From positions 1 to 64,000 of the forward strand of contig NZ_AUJX01000007.1 in assembly GCF_000424445.1 (NCBI RefSeq): a stretch of 64,000 nucleotides of DNA, in the 5' to 3' direction. A program made the position numbers and the translations under genes. The notes beneath the pieces were generated by a model, which saw only the letters and a list, made by a program, of their open reading frames with translations, was not told where the DNA came from and did no database searches. Of this stretch, positions 51,941 through 61,192 are shown one piece after another (within the stretch, counting starts at the first letter, position 1; the number at the start of each line of letters is the position of its first letter). Origin of the DNA: Oribacterium sp. NK2B42 (GTDB lineage: Bacteria; Bacillota; Clostridia; Lachnospirales; Lachnospiraceae).

Positions 51941-53445
51941 TGACCAAAAATATCAAATGTATAATCATAGCACTTATTATCATCGCCTGTGTGGGCGCAG
52001 GTGTATGGTACTTTCTTCAGCCGGATGAGATGATAGTTGTAGTAGCGGAGAAAAATACCATAAGTCCTGAGGTTAACGGAACGGGAAGGATTTCCGGCGG
52101 AAGAAAGATAACAGTTTATTCGGATGTGACAGGTTTGGTGGATTCCAGGGCAGTCCAGATAGGTGACAGAGTAAAATCCGGCGACAAGCTGGTGAACTAT
52201 GTTGTGGACAATTCCCAGCTCCAGGTGGATCTTGCAAGAACCGATGCGGAATACAGCCAAAAAATACTGGATGCGGATAAGGATAAAAAAGCCAAATATG
52301 AAAAGATGATGAATGATTCCACCGCCCAGATAAACAACTGTGCCCAGACATACACGAGACTTGAAGAAGAGCTGAGAACCATAGCCAACAAAACCTATGG
52401 CGAGGATCGTTTTATAGCTGATGTAAAGAAGCAATATGATACGGATATCCTGAAGCTTCAGGCACAGGTAGCCCAGAAGCAGCAGGATGTAGCCCGAACA
52501 GAGGTGGAAATCAAGAAAATAGAATTGCTTACAGATGACGAAGAGGAAGCCAGCAAGGAAAAGGTTGACAAAAAAACAGATAAAGCCAAAGATTACATTG
52601 ATAGTATCGCAGATCTAAACAGAAAGATAGCAGATATCGAGATCGACAGAATGACCCTTCCGGAGGAAGGCATGGATGCTGCTACACATGAGAAGTATCT
52701 GGAGATACAGGCCAATATGGAGACCGTTTTGAAGCTTTGGAGCGAAGCAAGATACCAAAAGGAATTTGCCCAGAATATGCTTGTAAGCAATGGGGACATA
52801 TACTCCAGGGAGCAGCAGGTTGCTTTAAACAACCGGAATCTTCTGGATGCGGAAAAGAATCTTTCCAGAGCACAAGCCGGAACCAAAGCAACAGCTGACG
52901 GCATAGTGACAGCATGCTTTATAGATAAGGGTGCTTCTGTTGAAAAGGGTGCCGCAATCATGGAGATAGAATCTGATGATGAATATCTGATAAAGATGAA
53001 GGTCTCCAAGTTTGATATCACCTCCATAAGAACCGGTCAGAAGGCTGAGGTAAGGATCGGCGACAAGGTATACGATGGCGAAGTAGAAAGGATCAATCAG
53101 TCAGCCGAAAATGATTCAAGTGGTAAGGCAAAGGCTGTTGTGGAGATAAAGATTCAAACAAAGGATGATCTGATAGTCGGTCTGGACGCGGATGTGACGC
53201 TGAAGCTGGATGAAAAAGCTGATACTCTGGGAGTTCCCAATGAATGCATATTTGACGATGACGAAGGCTCATATCTTTACATGATAAAGGACGGTGTGGT
53301 CACAAAGGTATATGTAACCACCGGCGTGAAGGATAATGCAGTAACAGAGGTGGAAGGCATACAGGAAGGCGATCATGTGGTCATGGATCCCTCTGTAATA
53401 GAATACGTCGGAGAAGAGGTGAAGGAGGTCCTTTATACCGAGTAA
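51940..53445 (+). CDS. HlyD/MacA-like membrane-fusion adaptor
   Basis: A 501-residue extracytoplasmic adaptor. The N-terminal anchor is CIIIALIIIACVGAGVWYF. The lipoyl half-motifs (SDVTGLVDSRAVQIGDRVKSGDKL and, later, GIVTACFIDKGASVEKGAAI) flank a long coiled coil of over 200 residues with Lys/Glu/Gln heptads. A beta-barrel (YLIKMKVSKFDITSIRTGQ) and a C-terminal MP domain complete the family order. In Gram-positives such adaptors work with MacB-like transporters to hand cargo across the wall. Translationally coupled to the permease. Confidence 0.9.
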   Translation: MTKNIKCIIIALIIIACVGAGVWYFLQPDEMIVVVAEKNTISPEVNGTGRISGGRKITVYSDVTGLVDSRAVQIGDRVKSGDKLVNYVVDNSQLQVDLARTDAEYSQKILDADKDKKAKYEKMMNDSTAQINNCAQTYTRLEEELRTIANKTYGEDRFIADVKKQYDTDILKLQAQVAQKQQDVARTEVEIKKIELLTDDEEEASKEKVDKKTDKAKDYIDSIADLNRKIADIEIDRMTLPEEGMDAATHEKYLEIQANMETVLKLWSEARYQKEFAQNMLVSNGDIYSREQQVALNNRNLLDAEKNLSRAQAGTKATADGIVTACFIDKGASVEKGAAIMEIESDDEYLIKMKVSKFDITSIRTGQKAEVRIGDKVYDGEVERINQSAENDSSGKAKAVVEIKIQTKDDLIVGLDADVTLKLDEKADTLGVPNECIFDDDEGSYLYMIKDGVVTKVYVTTGVKDNAVTEVEGIQEGDHVVMDPSVIEYVGEEVKEVLYTE

Positions 53446-53491
53446 AAAAAACGATTTAACAAGTGCTTATCAGGAAAGGACTTAACTATAA

Positions 53492-54070
53492 ATGAAGATC
53501 TGGATAGCAAGGCACGGGCAGACCCGTTTAAATAAAATGAGGCTTATGCAGGGACGGACGGATGAACCATTGAACGAAACCGGCATAGCCCAGGCAAAGG
53601 CCGCAAGAAAGAAGATAGGGTATATACGGTTTGATGCGGTATACGCAAGCCCACTGGACAGAGCCATAGTAACGGGATCTATCATTGGCAATGTAGACAC
53701 CTCAGACATCATCATTGACAACAGGCTGATAGAAGCCGATTTCGGGAAATATGAGCAAAAAAAATATTATCTTATGAATCCTGCCATGATGCTTTACTGG
53801 ACCATGCCGGAGCTTTTTCCGGCACCGGCAACCGTAGAAAAGCTTTCAGATCTTATTGAGCGCAGTCACTCCTTCTTAAAGGAACTGGAGCAAAAAGACT
53901 ATGAAAATGTATTGGTTTCCTGCCACGGCGGCATCATGCGCCCACTTTCAGGATATCTCATGGACAGGCCAAACGGAATTTACTGGCGGCCGAAGCCGAA
54001 GAACTGCGAGATACGGGTGTTTGAATCAAAGGGCGGGAAGCATAGTATGATAGATGACATTTTGATATAA
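53492..54070 (+). CDS. Histidine phosphatase superfamily protein
   Basis: A 192-residue phosphoglycerate-mutase-like phosphatase. The RHG motif IARHGQTRLNKMRLMQGRTD holds the phosphorylated His8, SPLDRAIVTGSIIG the arginine, and LIEADFGKYEQ the acid region. The second catalytic histidine is in VSCHGGIMRPLSGYLM. The substrate may be a phosphosugar, a nucleotide or a small metabolite; the length and motifs suit the CobC/GpmB-like branch. AGGAAAGG lies upstream of the ATG. It follows the exporter genes by 46 bases but shares no evident function with them. Confidence 0.9.
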   Translation: MKIWIARHGQTRLNKMRLMQGRTDEPLNETGIAQAKAARKKIGYIRFDAVYASPLDRAIVTGSIIGNVDTSDIIIDNRLIEADFGKYEQKKYYLMNPAMMLYWTMPELFPAPATVEKLSDLIERSHSFLKELEQKDYENVLVSCHGGIMRPLSGYLMDRPNGIYWRPKPKNCEIRVFESKGGKHSMIDDILI

Positions 54071-54169
54071 GTGTCACAAGTACCTCTCCTTAATGTGCCC
54101 GCACAAAAGCCGGAGAGATGCTTCATGACACTTATAACACATGATCCGGAAAAATGTCCGAGCCGGAGC

Positions 54170-54215
54170 ATATGCATAATTTCTGCTTTATGCAGTGATT
54201 TATGCATATTTTTTT
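54170..54215 (+). terminator. Terminator before the amino-acid importer operon
   Basis: ATATGCATAA pairs with TTATGCATAT, with an inner CTGC/GCAG stem, followed by TTTTTTT. An upstream larger stem (ATAAGTGTCA...TGACACTTAT, 54066-54133) follows the phosphatase stop codon directly. Confidence 0.75.
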
Positions 54216-54257
54216 GTATAATGAGTTTTAAAAATACATTTTCATGAATAAAAATAC

Positions 54258-54285
54258 TTGATTTCCTATATAAAAAGTCTATAAT
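54258..54285 (+). promoter_or_regulatory. Promoter of the amino-acid importer operon
   Basis: TTGATT (54258-54263), 16-base spacer, TATAAT (54280-54285). It lies about 150 bases upstream of the binding-protein gene. The leader includes a possible short reading frame starting ATG 54313 ([16 protein letters not shown]) after GTGAGG. Confidence 0.7.
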
Positions 54286-54433
54286 TTTTTCAATGGTATA
54301 AGTGGTGAGGTTATGAAAATACTTTCACTCATACCTTCAACAAGGTTTTTTTGGATCATCCATGGTCACTGGCTGCGGGTGATGCCGGTACATATTATTC
54401 TGTCCGGCTTTCCAAAAAACAGAGGAGGAAAAT

Positions 54434-55426
54434 ATGAAGAAAAATCTTTCAGTAATTATGGCAGCGATACTTGCCGCTGCATCACTTGCAGGATGCGGAT
54501 CAAGTAAGCCTGCCGAGACAACAGCTGCTGCCACAACTGCCGCAGCAACAGAGGCTGCATCCACAGAAGCCGCTACAGAGGCTGCCGCTGAGACTACAGC
54601 AGCCGCAGAAGAATCAAAGACAGACGTCGCAGCACAGGGTTCAGGTGAAATTGCAGAAATCCCTACAGATTTCACAACCATCACACCGGGAAAGCTCACC
54701 ATCGGTACATCACCTGATTTTGCACCATACGAATTCTATCACGTCAACGACGGAACCCCTGAGCTTGCAGGCTTTGACATTGCCCTGGCTCAGAGGATCG
54801 CCGATGACTTGGGTCTTGAGCTCCAGGTTGTCCCTATGGATTTTGACGGTATCCTCATGGAGCTTCAGAACGGCAACATAGATCTCGGCATCTCAGGTTT
54901 TACACCTACCCCTGAGCGTGCGCAGACCTTTGACTTCTCTGATCTCTACTACACAGGGGGACAGGCCTTTGTGATCCGCGGCGCTGATTCAGACAAGTAT
55001 AAGGATTATGCAGACTTTGACGGACTTCCTGTTGGTGCACAAAACGGCTCTATCCAGATGGATCTCGCTCAAAAGAACACTCCAAATGCAAACATTATCG
55101 GCCTTGCCAAGGTTACCGATATCATTCCAGAGCTTGTTTCCGGCAAGCTTGAGGGCGCTTTCATCGAAACACCCGTTGCAGAGCAGTATATCAAGAACTA
55201 TCCTGAGTTAAAGATTGCTTGGGATGTTGAATACGATACAGAGGGTTATGCCATTGCTCTCAAGAAGGGCAGCGATCTGCTTCCTGCAGTTAATGCTGTT
55301 GTGAACAACGTACTTTCAGACGGTTCAATGGATGAGTACATCACTACTGCACAGGAGCTTGCATCTGATGATGGCAATGTTTTTGAAGGCCAGCTTGATG
55401 AGAACGGTAAGGCAGCCGCTAACTGA
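54434..55426 (+). CDS. Polar amino-acid ABC importer, substrate-binding lipoprotein
   Basis: A 330-residue binding protein of the family-3 (HisJ/GlnH) type. The signal [21 protein letters not shown] ends in a lipobox, followed by an Ala/Thr/Glu low-complexity linker to about residue 65. The ligand domain carries the family signature [20 protein letters not shown] near residues 112-131 and [21 protein letters not shown]. The ligand is probably a polar or basic amino acid. GAGGAGG lies 6 bases upstream. A terminator between this gene and the permease should make the binding protein more abundant than the transporter. Confidence 0.93.
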   Translation: MKKNLSVIMAAILAAASLAGCGSSKPAETTAAATTAAATEAASTEAATEAAAETTAAAEESKTDVAAQGSGEIAEIPTDFTTITPGKLTIGTSPDFAPYEFYHVNDGTPELAGFDIALAQRIADDLGLELQVVPMDFDGILMELQNGNIDLGISGFTPTPERAQTFDFSDLYYTGGQAFVIRGADSDKYKDYADFDGLPVGAQNGSIQMDLAQKNTPNANIIGLAKVTDIIPELVSGKLEGAFIETPVAEQYIKNYPELKIAWDVEYDTEGYAIALKKGSDLLPAVNAVVNNVLSDGSMDEYITTAQELASDDGNVFEGQLDENGKAAAN

Positions 55427-55464
55427 TAAAGAAAGCTAAAGTAAGCATTTATCCCTGATTTTTT

Positions 55465-55490
55465 CTCCGGGTTCAGAGCCCGGAGATTTT
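55465..55490 (+). terminator. Intra-operon attenuating terminator
   Basis: CTCCGGG and CCCGGAG pair around TTCAGAG, followed by ATTTTTGAG. A common arrangement after binding-protein genes to reduce permease expression. Confidence 0.7.
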
Positions 55491-55522
55491 TGAGTTTTAT
55501 TTGAAAGGCAGGAATATTTTTT

Positions 55523-56302
55523 ATGACCATTAGTTGGGCCAATATGAGTAAGATCTTTAATTATGGCAACATGTTCCAGCAGGGTCTCATCGTAACTGTG
55601 CTGCTGGCATTATGTACTGTATTTTTCGGTTTCATTTTAGCCTTCGGACTTGCACTTATGCTTTTGTCTGATGTAAGACCCTTCAGAAGTCTCGAAAAGA
55701 TCAAAACAGATGATATCAATAAGAAAAAATGTTATGATTTCATCGCAAGGTTCAATCCCGTACAGCTCATCGCCAACATCTACGTACAGTTTGTAAGATG
55801 TACACCTATGCTGGTTCAGATATTCCTTGTCTATTACATCGTATTTGGATTTGTTTCCTTACCAAAGTTCACATTCTTCGGTTTTATCCAGTTTGAAAGA
55901 TTTTTCCCTGCAGCCGTTGCTCTTGCCCTTAACTCCGGCGGATACATGAGTGCCGTTATCAGGGGAGGTATCGAGGGTGTTGACGCGGGACAGACTGAAG
56001 CAGCAAGATCTCTCGGTATGACCAAGACCCAGACCATGTATCACATCATCCTTCCGCAGGCTGTCAAAAATATCCTGCCGGCAGTTGCCAACGAGTTCGT
56101 AACTATCATCAAGGAGTCATCAGTCTGCTATACCATCGGTGTTCAGGACATCATGTTCAATGTAAAGAGCGTTCAGTCAGCCACTTTCATCATCGCTGAG
56201 CCACTTGTTATGGCAACATTCCTTTACTTCTGCCTGTGCTTCCCGACATCAAAGATCATAGAATATGTTGAGAGGAGGATGCGTCAAAGTGACAACAGAT
56301 AA
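55523..56302 (+). CDS. Polar amino-acid ABC importer, permease
   Basis: A 259-residue permease of the HisM/GlnP family with about five membrane segments. [16 protein letters not shown] and the EAA loop [28 protein letters not shown] are diagnostic. An insert of about 35 residues after the first helix ([21 protein letters not shown]) is larger than in most relatives. A weak GAAAGG site precedes the ATG. The ATPase gene overlaps its end. Confidence 0.92.
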   Translation: MTISWANMSKIFNYGNMFQQGLIVTVLLALCTVFFGFILAFGLALMLLSDVRPFRSLEKIKTDDINKKKCYDFIARFNPVQLIANIYVQFVRCTPMLVQIFLVYYIVFGFVSLPKFTFFGFIQFERFFPAAVALALNSGGYMSAVIRGGIEGVDAGQTEAARSLGMTKTQTMYHIILPQAVKNILPAVANEFVTIIKESSVCYTIGVQDIMFNVKSVQSATFIIAEPLVMATFLYFCLCFPTSKIIEYVERRMRQSDNR

Positions 56303-57044
56303 TAAAGCCCTCATTCAGGTCAGAGATCTGAAAAAGCATTATAATTACGGAAAATTAAAAGCCCTTGACGGTGTCAGTATCGATATCAACAAAGGCGATG
56401 TTATGGTTGTCATCGGGCCGTCCGGTTCCGGTAAGTCCACCTTTCTCAGAAGCCTGAATCTTCTTGAGGAGCCTACAGACGGAAGCATTGTTTTCGATGG
56501 TCAGGATATAGTCAATTCAAAGATCAATCTGGATACCTTCCGTCAGCGTATGGGAATGGTGTTCCAGCATTTCAATCTGTTCCCCCACAAAACGATTCTC
56601 GAGAATCTCACCCTTGCACCTCAGATCGTAAAGAATGTAAGCAAAGAAGAAGCCGAGAAAAAAGCTCTTGAGCTTCTTGAAAGAGTAGGACTCAAGGACA
56701 GGGCCAATGCTTATCCCGTACAGCTTTCGGGTGGTCAGAAGCAGCGTGTTGCCATAGTTCGTGCCCTTTGTATGAACCCTGAGGTTATGCTTTTTGATGA
56801 GCCTACATCAGCACTTGATCCCGAAATGGTCGGTGAAGTTCTGGAGGTTATGAAGGAGCTTGCCAAGGCAGGCATGACCATGGTTTGTGTGACTCATGAG
56901 ATGGGTTTCGCAAAAGAAGTGGGTAACCGCGTTGTGTTCATGGCTGATGGAAATATCGTTGAGGAGGGTACTCCTGAGGACATTTTTGATCATCCCAAGA
57001 GTCCGCGTCTCAAGGATTTCCTGGGAAAGGTTCTGGAAGCCTGA
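56289..57044 (+). CDS. Polar amino-acid ABC importer, ATPase (GlnQ/HisP type)
   Basis: A 251-residue ATPase. Walker [22 protein letters not shown], given here as [10 protein letters not shown]-loop [16 protein letters not shown], signature [16 protein letters not shown] and Walker [20 protein letters not shown] are standard for the PAAT importers, as is [18 protein letters not shown] 56289 is chosen because AGGAGG lies 10 bases before it; an upstream ATG 56265 is in frame but without a good site. The start overlaps the permease end by 14 bases, so translation is coupled. A terminator follows. Confidence 0.93.
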   Translation: MTTDNKALIQVRDLKKHYNYGKLKALDGVSIDINKGDVMVVIGPSGSGKSTFLRSLNLLEEPTDGSIVFDGQDIVNSKINLDTFRQRMGMVFQHFNLFPHKTILENLTLAPQIVKNVSKEEAEKKALELLERVGLKDRANAYPVQLSGGQKQRVAIVRALCMNPEVMLFDEPTSALDPEMVGEVLEVMKELAKAGMTMVCVTHEMGFAKEVGNRVVFMADGNIVEEGTPEDIFDHPKSPRLKDFLGKVLEA

Positions 57045-57060
57045 AAAATCCAATAGCTAA

Positions 57061-57092
57061 AAGGATGCATCTTTGACGGTGCATCTTTTTTT
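57061..57092 (+). terminator. Terminator of the amino-acid importer operon
   Basis: GATGCA and TGCATC pair around TCTTTGACGG, followed by TTTTTTT. Confidence 0.8.
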
Positions 57093-57146
57093 GATGACAG
57101 AAACAGAAGCTTTACGATACAATCTAAAAAAAGATGAGGATAATAT

Positions 57147-58997
57147 ATGTTTGAAGGATTTTTACCGATTAACAAAAAGGATATGCTGGACAGAGGCTGG
57201 GATCAGCCCGATTTTGTCTATGTGTGCGGGGATGCTTACGTAGACCACTCAAGCTTCGGCGCTGCCATCATTTCAAGAATACTTGAGGCCCACGGCTACA
57301 AGGTTGCCATGCTTCCGCAGCCGGACTGGAATGATCCTTCCTCTGTTACTGAGTTTGGTGAGCCCAGACTGGGTTTCCTGGTTTCTGCCGGGAACATGGA
57401 TTCCATGGTGAATCATTATACCGTTGCGAAACGTCATCGAAAAACCGATGCTTACACCCCCGGCGGAGTAATGGGAAAGCGCCCGGACAGAGCTGCCACG
57501 GTTTACTGTAACCTCATCAGAAAAACCTATAAACATACCCCCATCATTATCGGAGGTATCGAGGCCAGTCTCAGAAGGCTTGCCCACTACGATTACTGGT
57601 CCGACAGCATTCGCCGCTCCATCCTTCTGGACAGTGGAGCCGATCTCATTTCCTACGGAATGGGAGAGCACAGCATCGTTGAGATAGCGGATGCTCTTAA
57701 CTCAGGACTTCAGGTCAAGGACATTACCTGGATTCCGGGCACGGTTTATAAGACGCGTCATGAGGATGAAATCTATAATGCCGTTAGGCTTCCGGATTTT
57801 GAAGAGATAAAGCGCAGCAAGCGGAAATATGCCGAGAGCTTTGCCACCCAGTACAGAAATACAGATCCTATAAGCGCAAAACGAATATATGAATGCTATG
57901 ACGGCGCCATGTTTATAGTTCAGAATCCTCCTGCCGCACCTCTTACGGAAATGGAAATGGATGATGTTTATGCCCTGCCTTTCATGAGAGCATGGCATCC
58001 GGTTTACGATAAGGATGGCGGAATCCCTGCTTTTGGAGAGATCAAGGAAAGCATCACCCAGGCCAGAGGCTGCTTCGGTGAATGCAATTTCTGCGCTCTC
58101 ACCATGCACCAGGGGCGAATCGTCCAGGTTCGTTCCCATGAAAGCGTGCTGGAGGAAGCTAAGCAGATAACTAAGGATCCTGAGTTTAAGGGGTATATCT
58201 TTGATGTGGGAGGTCCCACTGCGGAGTTCCGCGGTCCTGCCTGTGACAAGCAGCTTAAGCACGGTGCCTGTGTCAATAAAAAATGCTTATGGCCGGAACC
58301 CTGCAAAAATCTCAAGGTCGACCACTCTGACTATGTGAAGATGCTTAGAGAGGTAAGGTCGCTTCCGGGAGTCAAAAAGGTATTTGTCCGCTCAGGTTTC
58401 AGATTTGACTATCTCATGGCGGATTCCAACAAGGAGTTCCTGAAGGAGATCTGTAAATACCATGTTTCAGGGCAGATGAGGGTGGCTCCCGAGCATGTTT
58501 CCGATAATGTTCTGAAGGAGATGGGGAAGCCTGGTGTTAATGTCTACAATTCCTTTGTAAGGGAGTTTGAGAAGATAAACCGGGAGCTGGGGCTTAATCA
58601 GTATATCGTTCCATATCTTATGTCGAGTCATCCGGGGTCGAGGCTTAAGGATGCCATTACTCTTGCGGAGTACATCCGTGATATGGGTTATATTCCGGAG
58701 CAGGTGCAGGATTTTTATCCTACGCCGGGGACTGTTTCGACAACCATGTACTATACGGGGCTCAATCCTCTCACCATGGAGGAGGTTTATGTTCCGAAGA
58801 ATCCGCATGAGAAGGCCATGCAGCGTGCACTTATACAGTATAAGAAGCCGGAGAACTATGAGCTTGTGAAGGAGGCTTTGCTCCGGGAGCACCGGGAGGA
58901 CCTCATCGGGTTCGGGCCCGAATGTCTCATACGGCCGAGGAAGCAGAAGTCTCAGAAGCCCGACGGCCGGCCATATAAAAAGGGCAATGGCCGTTAG
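57147..58997 (+). CDS. YgiQ-family radical SAM protein
   Basis: A 616-residue radical S-adenosylmethionine enzyme of the YgiQ family. The N-terminal domain GGDAYVDHSSFGAAII-type start (CGDAYVDHSSFGAAIISRIL) and IIIGGIEASLRRLAHYDYW are characteristic. The cluster motif is CFGECNFC with Cys309, Cys313 and Cys316, followed by GGPTAEF and the MRVAPEHVSDNVLKEMGKP and DFYPTPGTVSTTMYY blocks. Widely conserved, reaction unknown. A basic C-terminus ends the protein. A weak purine-rich sequence precedes the ATG. It ends four bases before a long palindromic element. Confidence 0.94.
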   Translation: MFEGFLPINKKDMLDRGWDQPDFVYVCGDAYVDHSSFGAAIISRILEAHGYKVAMLPQPDWNDPSSVTEFGEPRLGFLVSAGNMDSMVNHYTVAKRHRKTDAYTPGGVMGKRPDRAATVYCNLIRKTYKHTPIIIGGIEASLRRLAHYDYWSDSIRRSILLDSGADLISYGMGEHSIVEIADALNSGLQVKDITWIPGTVYKTRHEDEIYNAVRLPDFEEIKRSKRKYAESFATQYRNTDPISAKRIYECYDGAMFIVQNPPAAPLTEMEMDDVYALPFMRAWHPVYDKDGGIPAFGEIKESITQARGCFGECNFCALTMHQGRIVQVRSHESVLEEAKQITKDPEFKGYIFDVGGPTAEFRGPACDKQLKHGACVNKKCLWPEPCKNLKVDHSDYVKMLREVRSLPGVKKVFVRSGFRFDYLMADSNKEFLKEICKYHVSGQMRVAPEHVSDNVLKEMGKPGVNVYNSFVREFEKINRELGLNQYIVPYLMSSHPGSRLKDAITLAEYIRDMGYIPEQVQDFYPTPGTVSTTMYYTGLNPLTMEEVYVPKNPHEKAMQRALIQYKKPENYELVKEALLREHREDLIGFGPECLIRPRKQKSQKPDGRPYKKGNGR

Positions 58998-59000
58998 TCC

Positions 59001-59316
59001 GTAGGCCGGGGCCGGTGGGCATCCATTTGAATGCGAGTCGCCTCGTCAGAAAAATCTAAAATCAGACCCCTAAGAACCACTAGGCCCTTAACAAAGAAAG
59101 AATCCTTACGGATTCTTTTTTTGCGCTCAAAGCCGCGCGGCTCCCAAGATTAAAAAAACAAATCTTGGGCAGCAATGTCAGAGTTCTTTTTATAACAACT
59201 CTGACTTGGCGAGGGGGCTAAGGAAAAAGGAACCAAGTGGTTCTAAGGGGTCTGATTTTGATTTTTCATGACTCGGCTCAACGCATTCAAATGGATGCCC
59301 ACCGGCCCCGGCCTAC
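59001..59316. repeat. Long palindromic element, copy B, with structured insert
   Basis: A 316-bp intergenic element. The outer 35 bases (59001-59035) are the exact reverse complement of 59282-59316, and pairing continues imperfectly to 59081/59236, giving arms of about 81 bases. The loop (59082-59235) holds three hairpins: a terminator (59097-59122), CCCAAGATT/AATCTTGGG (59143-59169) and GTCAGAGTT/AACTCTGAC (59177-59205). Copy A at 42963 shares the arms but lacks this insert. It begins 4 bases after the YgiQ stop codon. No open frame is inside. Confidence 0.88.
59097..59122 (+). terminator. Terminator inside palindromic element B
   Basis: AAAGAATCC and GGATTCTTT pair around TTAC, followed by TTTT. 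It would terminate the YgiQ transcript within the element. Confidence 0.85.
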
Positions 59317-59493
59317 TCATCTACCATCTGAACTGTTCCAAAATCAAAGGAAATCTGAAAAGTTTTGGTAAGGTTTTAGAGCCTCTCCTCATGGTACTAT
59401 ATACGTACTAAAAGGGGAGGTTTGCTTTATCCGACCGGCAATAGGGTAACATTTTCACAGTACACCTTTTATTACGAGGAGTCGGATGTCAGC

Positions 59494-60903
59494 ATGATGA
59501 ATAATATGAAGAATTACAAGAAATATTTACATAAAATCACTGCCGGTATGATGGTGGCGGTTATGTCAACATTATCCATATCATCTACAGTTCTTGCGGA
59601 CAATAAGGTTTCCGTGGTCATTTCAGAATACGGGCCTTTGAGTGCACAGATGGGTGAAACTGAGGCTGCCGTGGCAAATGAGGGGCTGGAGGTTTCGGTT
59701 TCAGGAACCGGTTCTTCAGCAGCTTCACAGACCTCAGAAGGTGCTCAGGCGACAGCTGCCACTGCTCCAGACGCAAACCAGGCTGCTCAGATTTCGGAAA
59801 CATCGGCTGCAGCAGGCCAGGCTGTTCAGACTTCAGAAACAAGCGGCACTCAGGTTGCGGAAACAGCTTCAGGAACTGAAAACTCTCTGTATTCGGCACC
59901 TACCGCAGAATCAGTTCAGGTTTCAGGGTCTACAGCAGCACCTGACCGGGCTGCCGTTACTGTTCAGTCCGCAGATTCTGCAGCAGCTGAATCCGGTCAG
60001 ACTTCCGGAGCAGTTCAGTCAGCAGATTCTTCAGCATCAGCAGTCGCTGAAGCCGCAGCTTCAGAAGCTCAGACCGGCAACTACTTCCAGTCTGCAGCTA
60101 CAGGTTCAAAATTTGTAAAGACTGCCCTTACAGCAACACCTGATGTAAATGCAAACTTCATGATTCTTGTGGATGCGGATTCAAACCTTATTGTGGCAGA
60201 GAAGAATGGGGAATCAAAGATGTACCCTGCATCCATGACCAAGGTCATGACCCTTCTTGTTGCATGTGAGAACATTACCGATCTTGATCAGGAAGTGGAG
60301 ATAACAAGCGATATCATTGATTATGTCAATGATAATGACGCTTCAAACTGTGGCTTCAAAGCAGGGGAGATCGTAACCGTTAAGGATCTTTTATATGGTC
60401 TTATTCTTCCTTCCGGAGCTGATGCGGCTCTTGCTCTTGTGAGACTTATCGCCGGCTCCGAAAAGCAATTCGTAAATCTCATGAATCAGAAGGCTCAGGA
60501 GCTTGGTATATCAGCAACAACTCACTATACCAACAGTACCGGTCTTTACAATGATAACCATTACACTACAGCAAAGGATATGGCATTGGTCATGAAATAT
60601 GCTATGACAAATCCTTACGCAAGTGCAATTCTCTCAACAAGAAACTACACAACCAAAGCCAGCAACAAGCATAGTTCCGGAATCAGTTTCTCAAACAAAT
60701 TCCTGACCCGCATAGATACCCAGTCCACCGGCGGAAAGGCGCTTATGGCGAAAACCGGTTATGTTTCAAAAGCCGGCAACTGTGCGGTATCCTCCTTCAC
60801 CGGTCCAAGCGGATCACATTATATCTGCGTTACAGGAAAAACCTCCGGAGCATGGAATGTGGTCTATGCCCACGCTGAGCTTTACAAGCAATACGGAAAA
60901 TAA
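59494..60903 (+). CDS. Serine-type D-alanyl-D-alanine carboxypeptidase (S11, DacA-like)
   Basis: A 469-residue exported penicillin-binding protein that removes the terminal D-Ala of peptidoglycan. A signal peptide (ITAGMMVAVMSTLSIS) is followed by a very long Ser/Ala/Thr/Gln-rich linker of about 150 residues, then the S11 domain: SxxK in PASMTKVM (Ser247, Lys250), SGAD (Ser307) and KTGYVSKAG (Lys420). The C-terminal domain of DacA is absent or short. ATG 59494 is preferred over the frame's TTG 59422 because GAGGAG lies just upstream. The disordered linker may span the wall. Transcription probably starts in 59317-59460. Confidence 0.92.
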   Translation: MMNNMKNYKKYLHKITAGMMVAVMSTLSISSTVLADNKVSVVISEYGPLSAQMGETEAAVANEGLEVSVSGTGSSAASQTSEGAQATAATAPDANQAAQISETSAAAGQAVQTSETSGTQVAETASGTENSLYSAPTAESVQVSGSTAAPDRAAVTVQSADSAAAESGQTSGAVQSADSSASAVAEAAASEAQTGNYFQSAATGSKFVKTALTATPDVNANFMILVDADSNLIVAEKNGESKMYPASMTKVMTLLVACENITDLDQEVEITSDIIDYVNDNDASNCGFKAGEIVTVKDLLYGLILPSGADAALALVRLIAGSEKQFVNLMNQKAQELGISATTHYTNSTGLYNDNHYTTAKDMALVMKYAMTNPYASAILSTRNYTTKASNKHSSGISFSNKFLTRIDTQSTGGKALMAKTGYVSKAGNCAVSSFTGPSGSHYICVTGKTSGAWNVVYAHAELYKQYGK

Positions 60904-60991
60904 TGCCGTATCCCTCAGCAGACTGTCATGTATACCCGGCAGTCATACGTTTGCACGAGCATGCACAGTTCAGACATAACTCATATTCATT

Positions 60992-61026
60992 ATCCGCCGC
61001 CTCTTTGTCGGCGGATTTCTTTTTAT
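60992..61026 (+). terminator. Terminator of the DacA-like gene
   Basis: ATCCGCCG and CGGCGGAT pair around CCTCTTTGT, followed by TTCTTTTTAT. Confidence 0.88.
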
Positions 61027-61192
61027 ATAAACTCTTATTAAGACGATATTAAATAGGTATAGCATTAAATCCTGTGCTATAATTTTAGCTAGATTGTGTT
61101 GTGTCAGGTTTTCCATGAAAGCCTGATATGTAACACCGGTTCAAATCGAAGTGAAGTTTCATCGGACCGGCGTTCATAAAATGGAGGTATAT

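Noticed and set aside
48884-53445. Bacteriocin immunity or export cluster
   Set aside because: The exporter genes fit, but no precursor peptide with a double-glycine leader or modification enzyme was found around them.
54313-54507. 64-codon frame before the binding-protein gene
   Set aside because: It overlaps the start of a clear lipoprotein gene; at most the first part could be a leader peptide, which cannot be supported.
59642-60118. 158-codon Leu/Gln/Arg-rich plus-strand frame
   Set aside because: An out-of-frame reading of the Ser/Ala/Gln linker of the carboxypeptidase; low complexity only.
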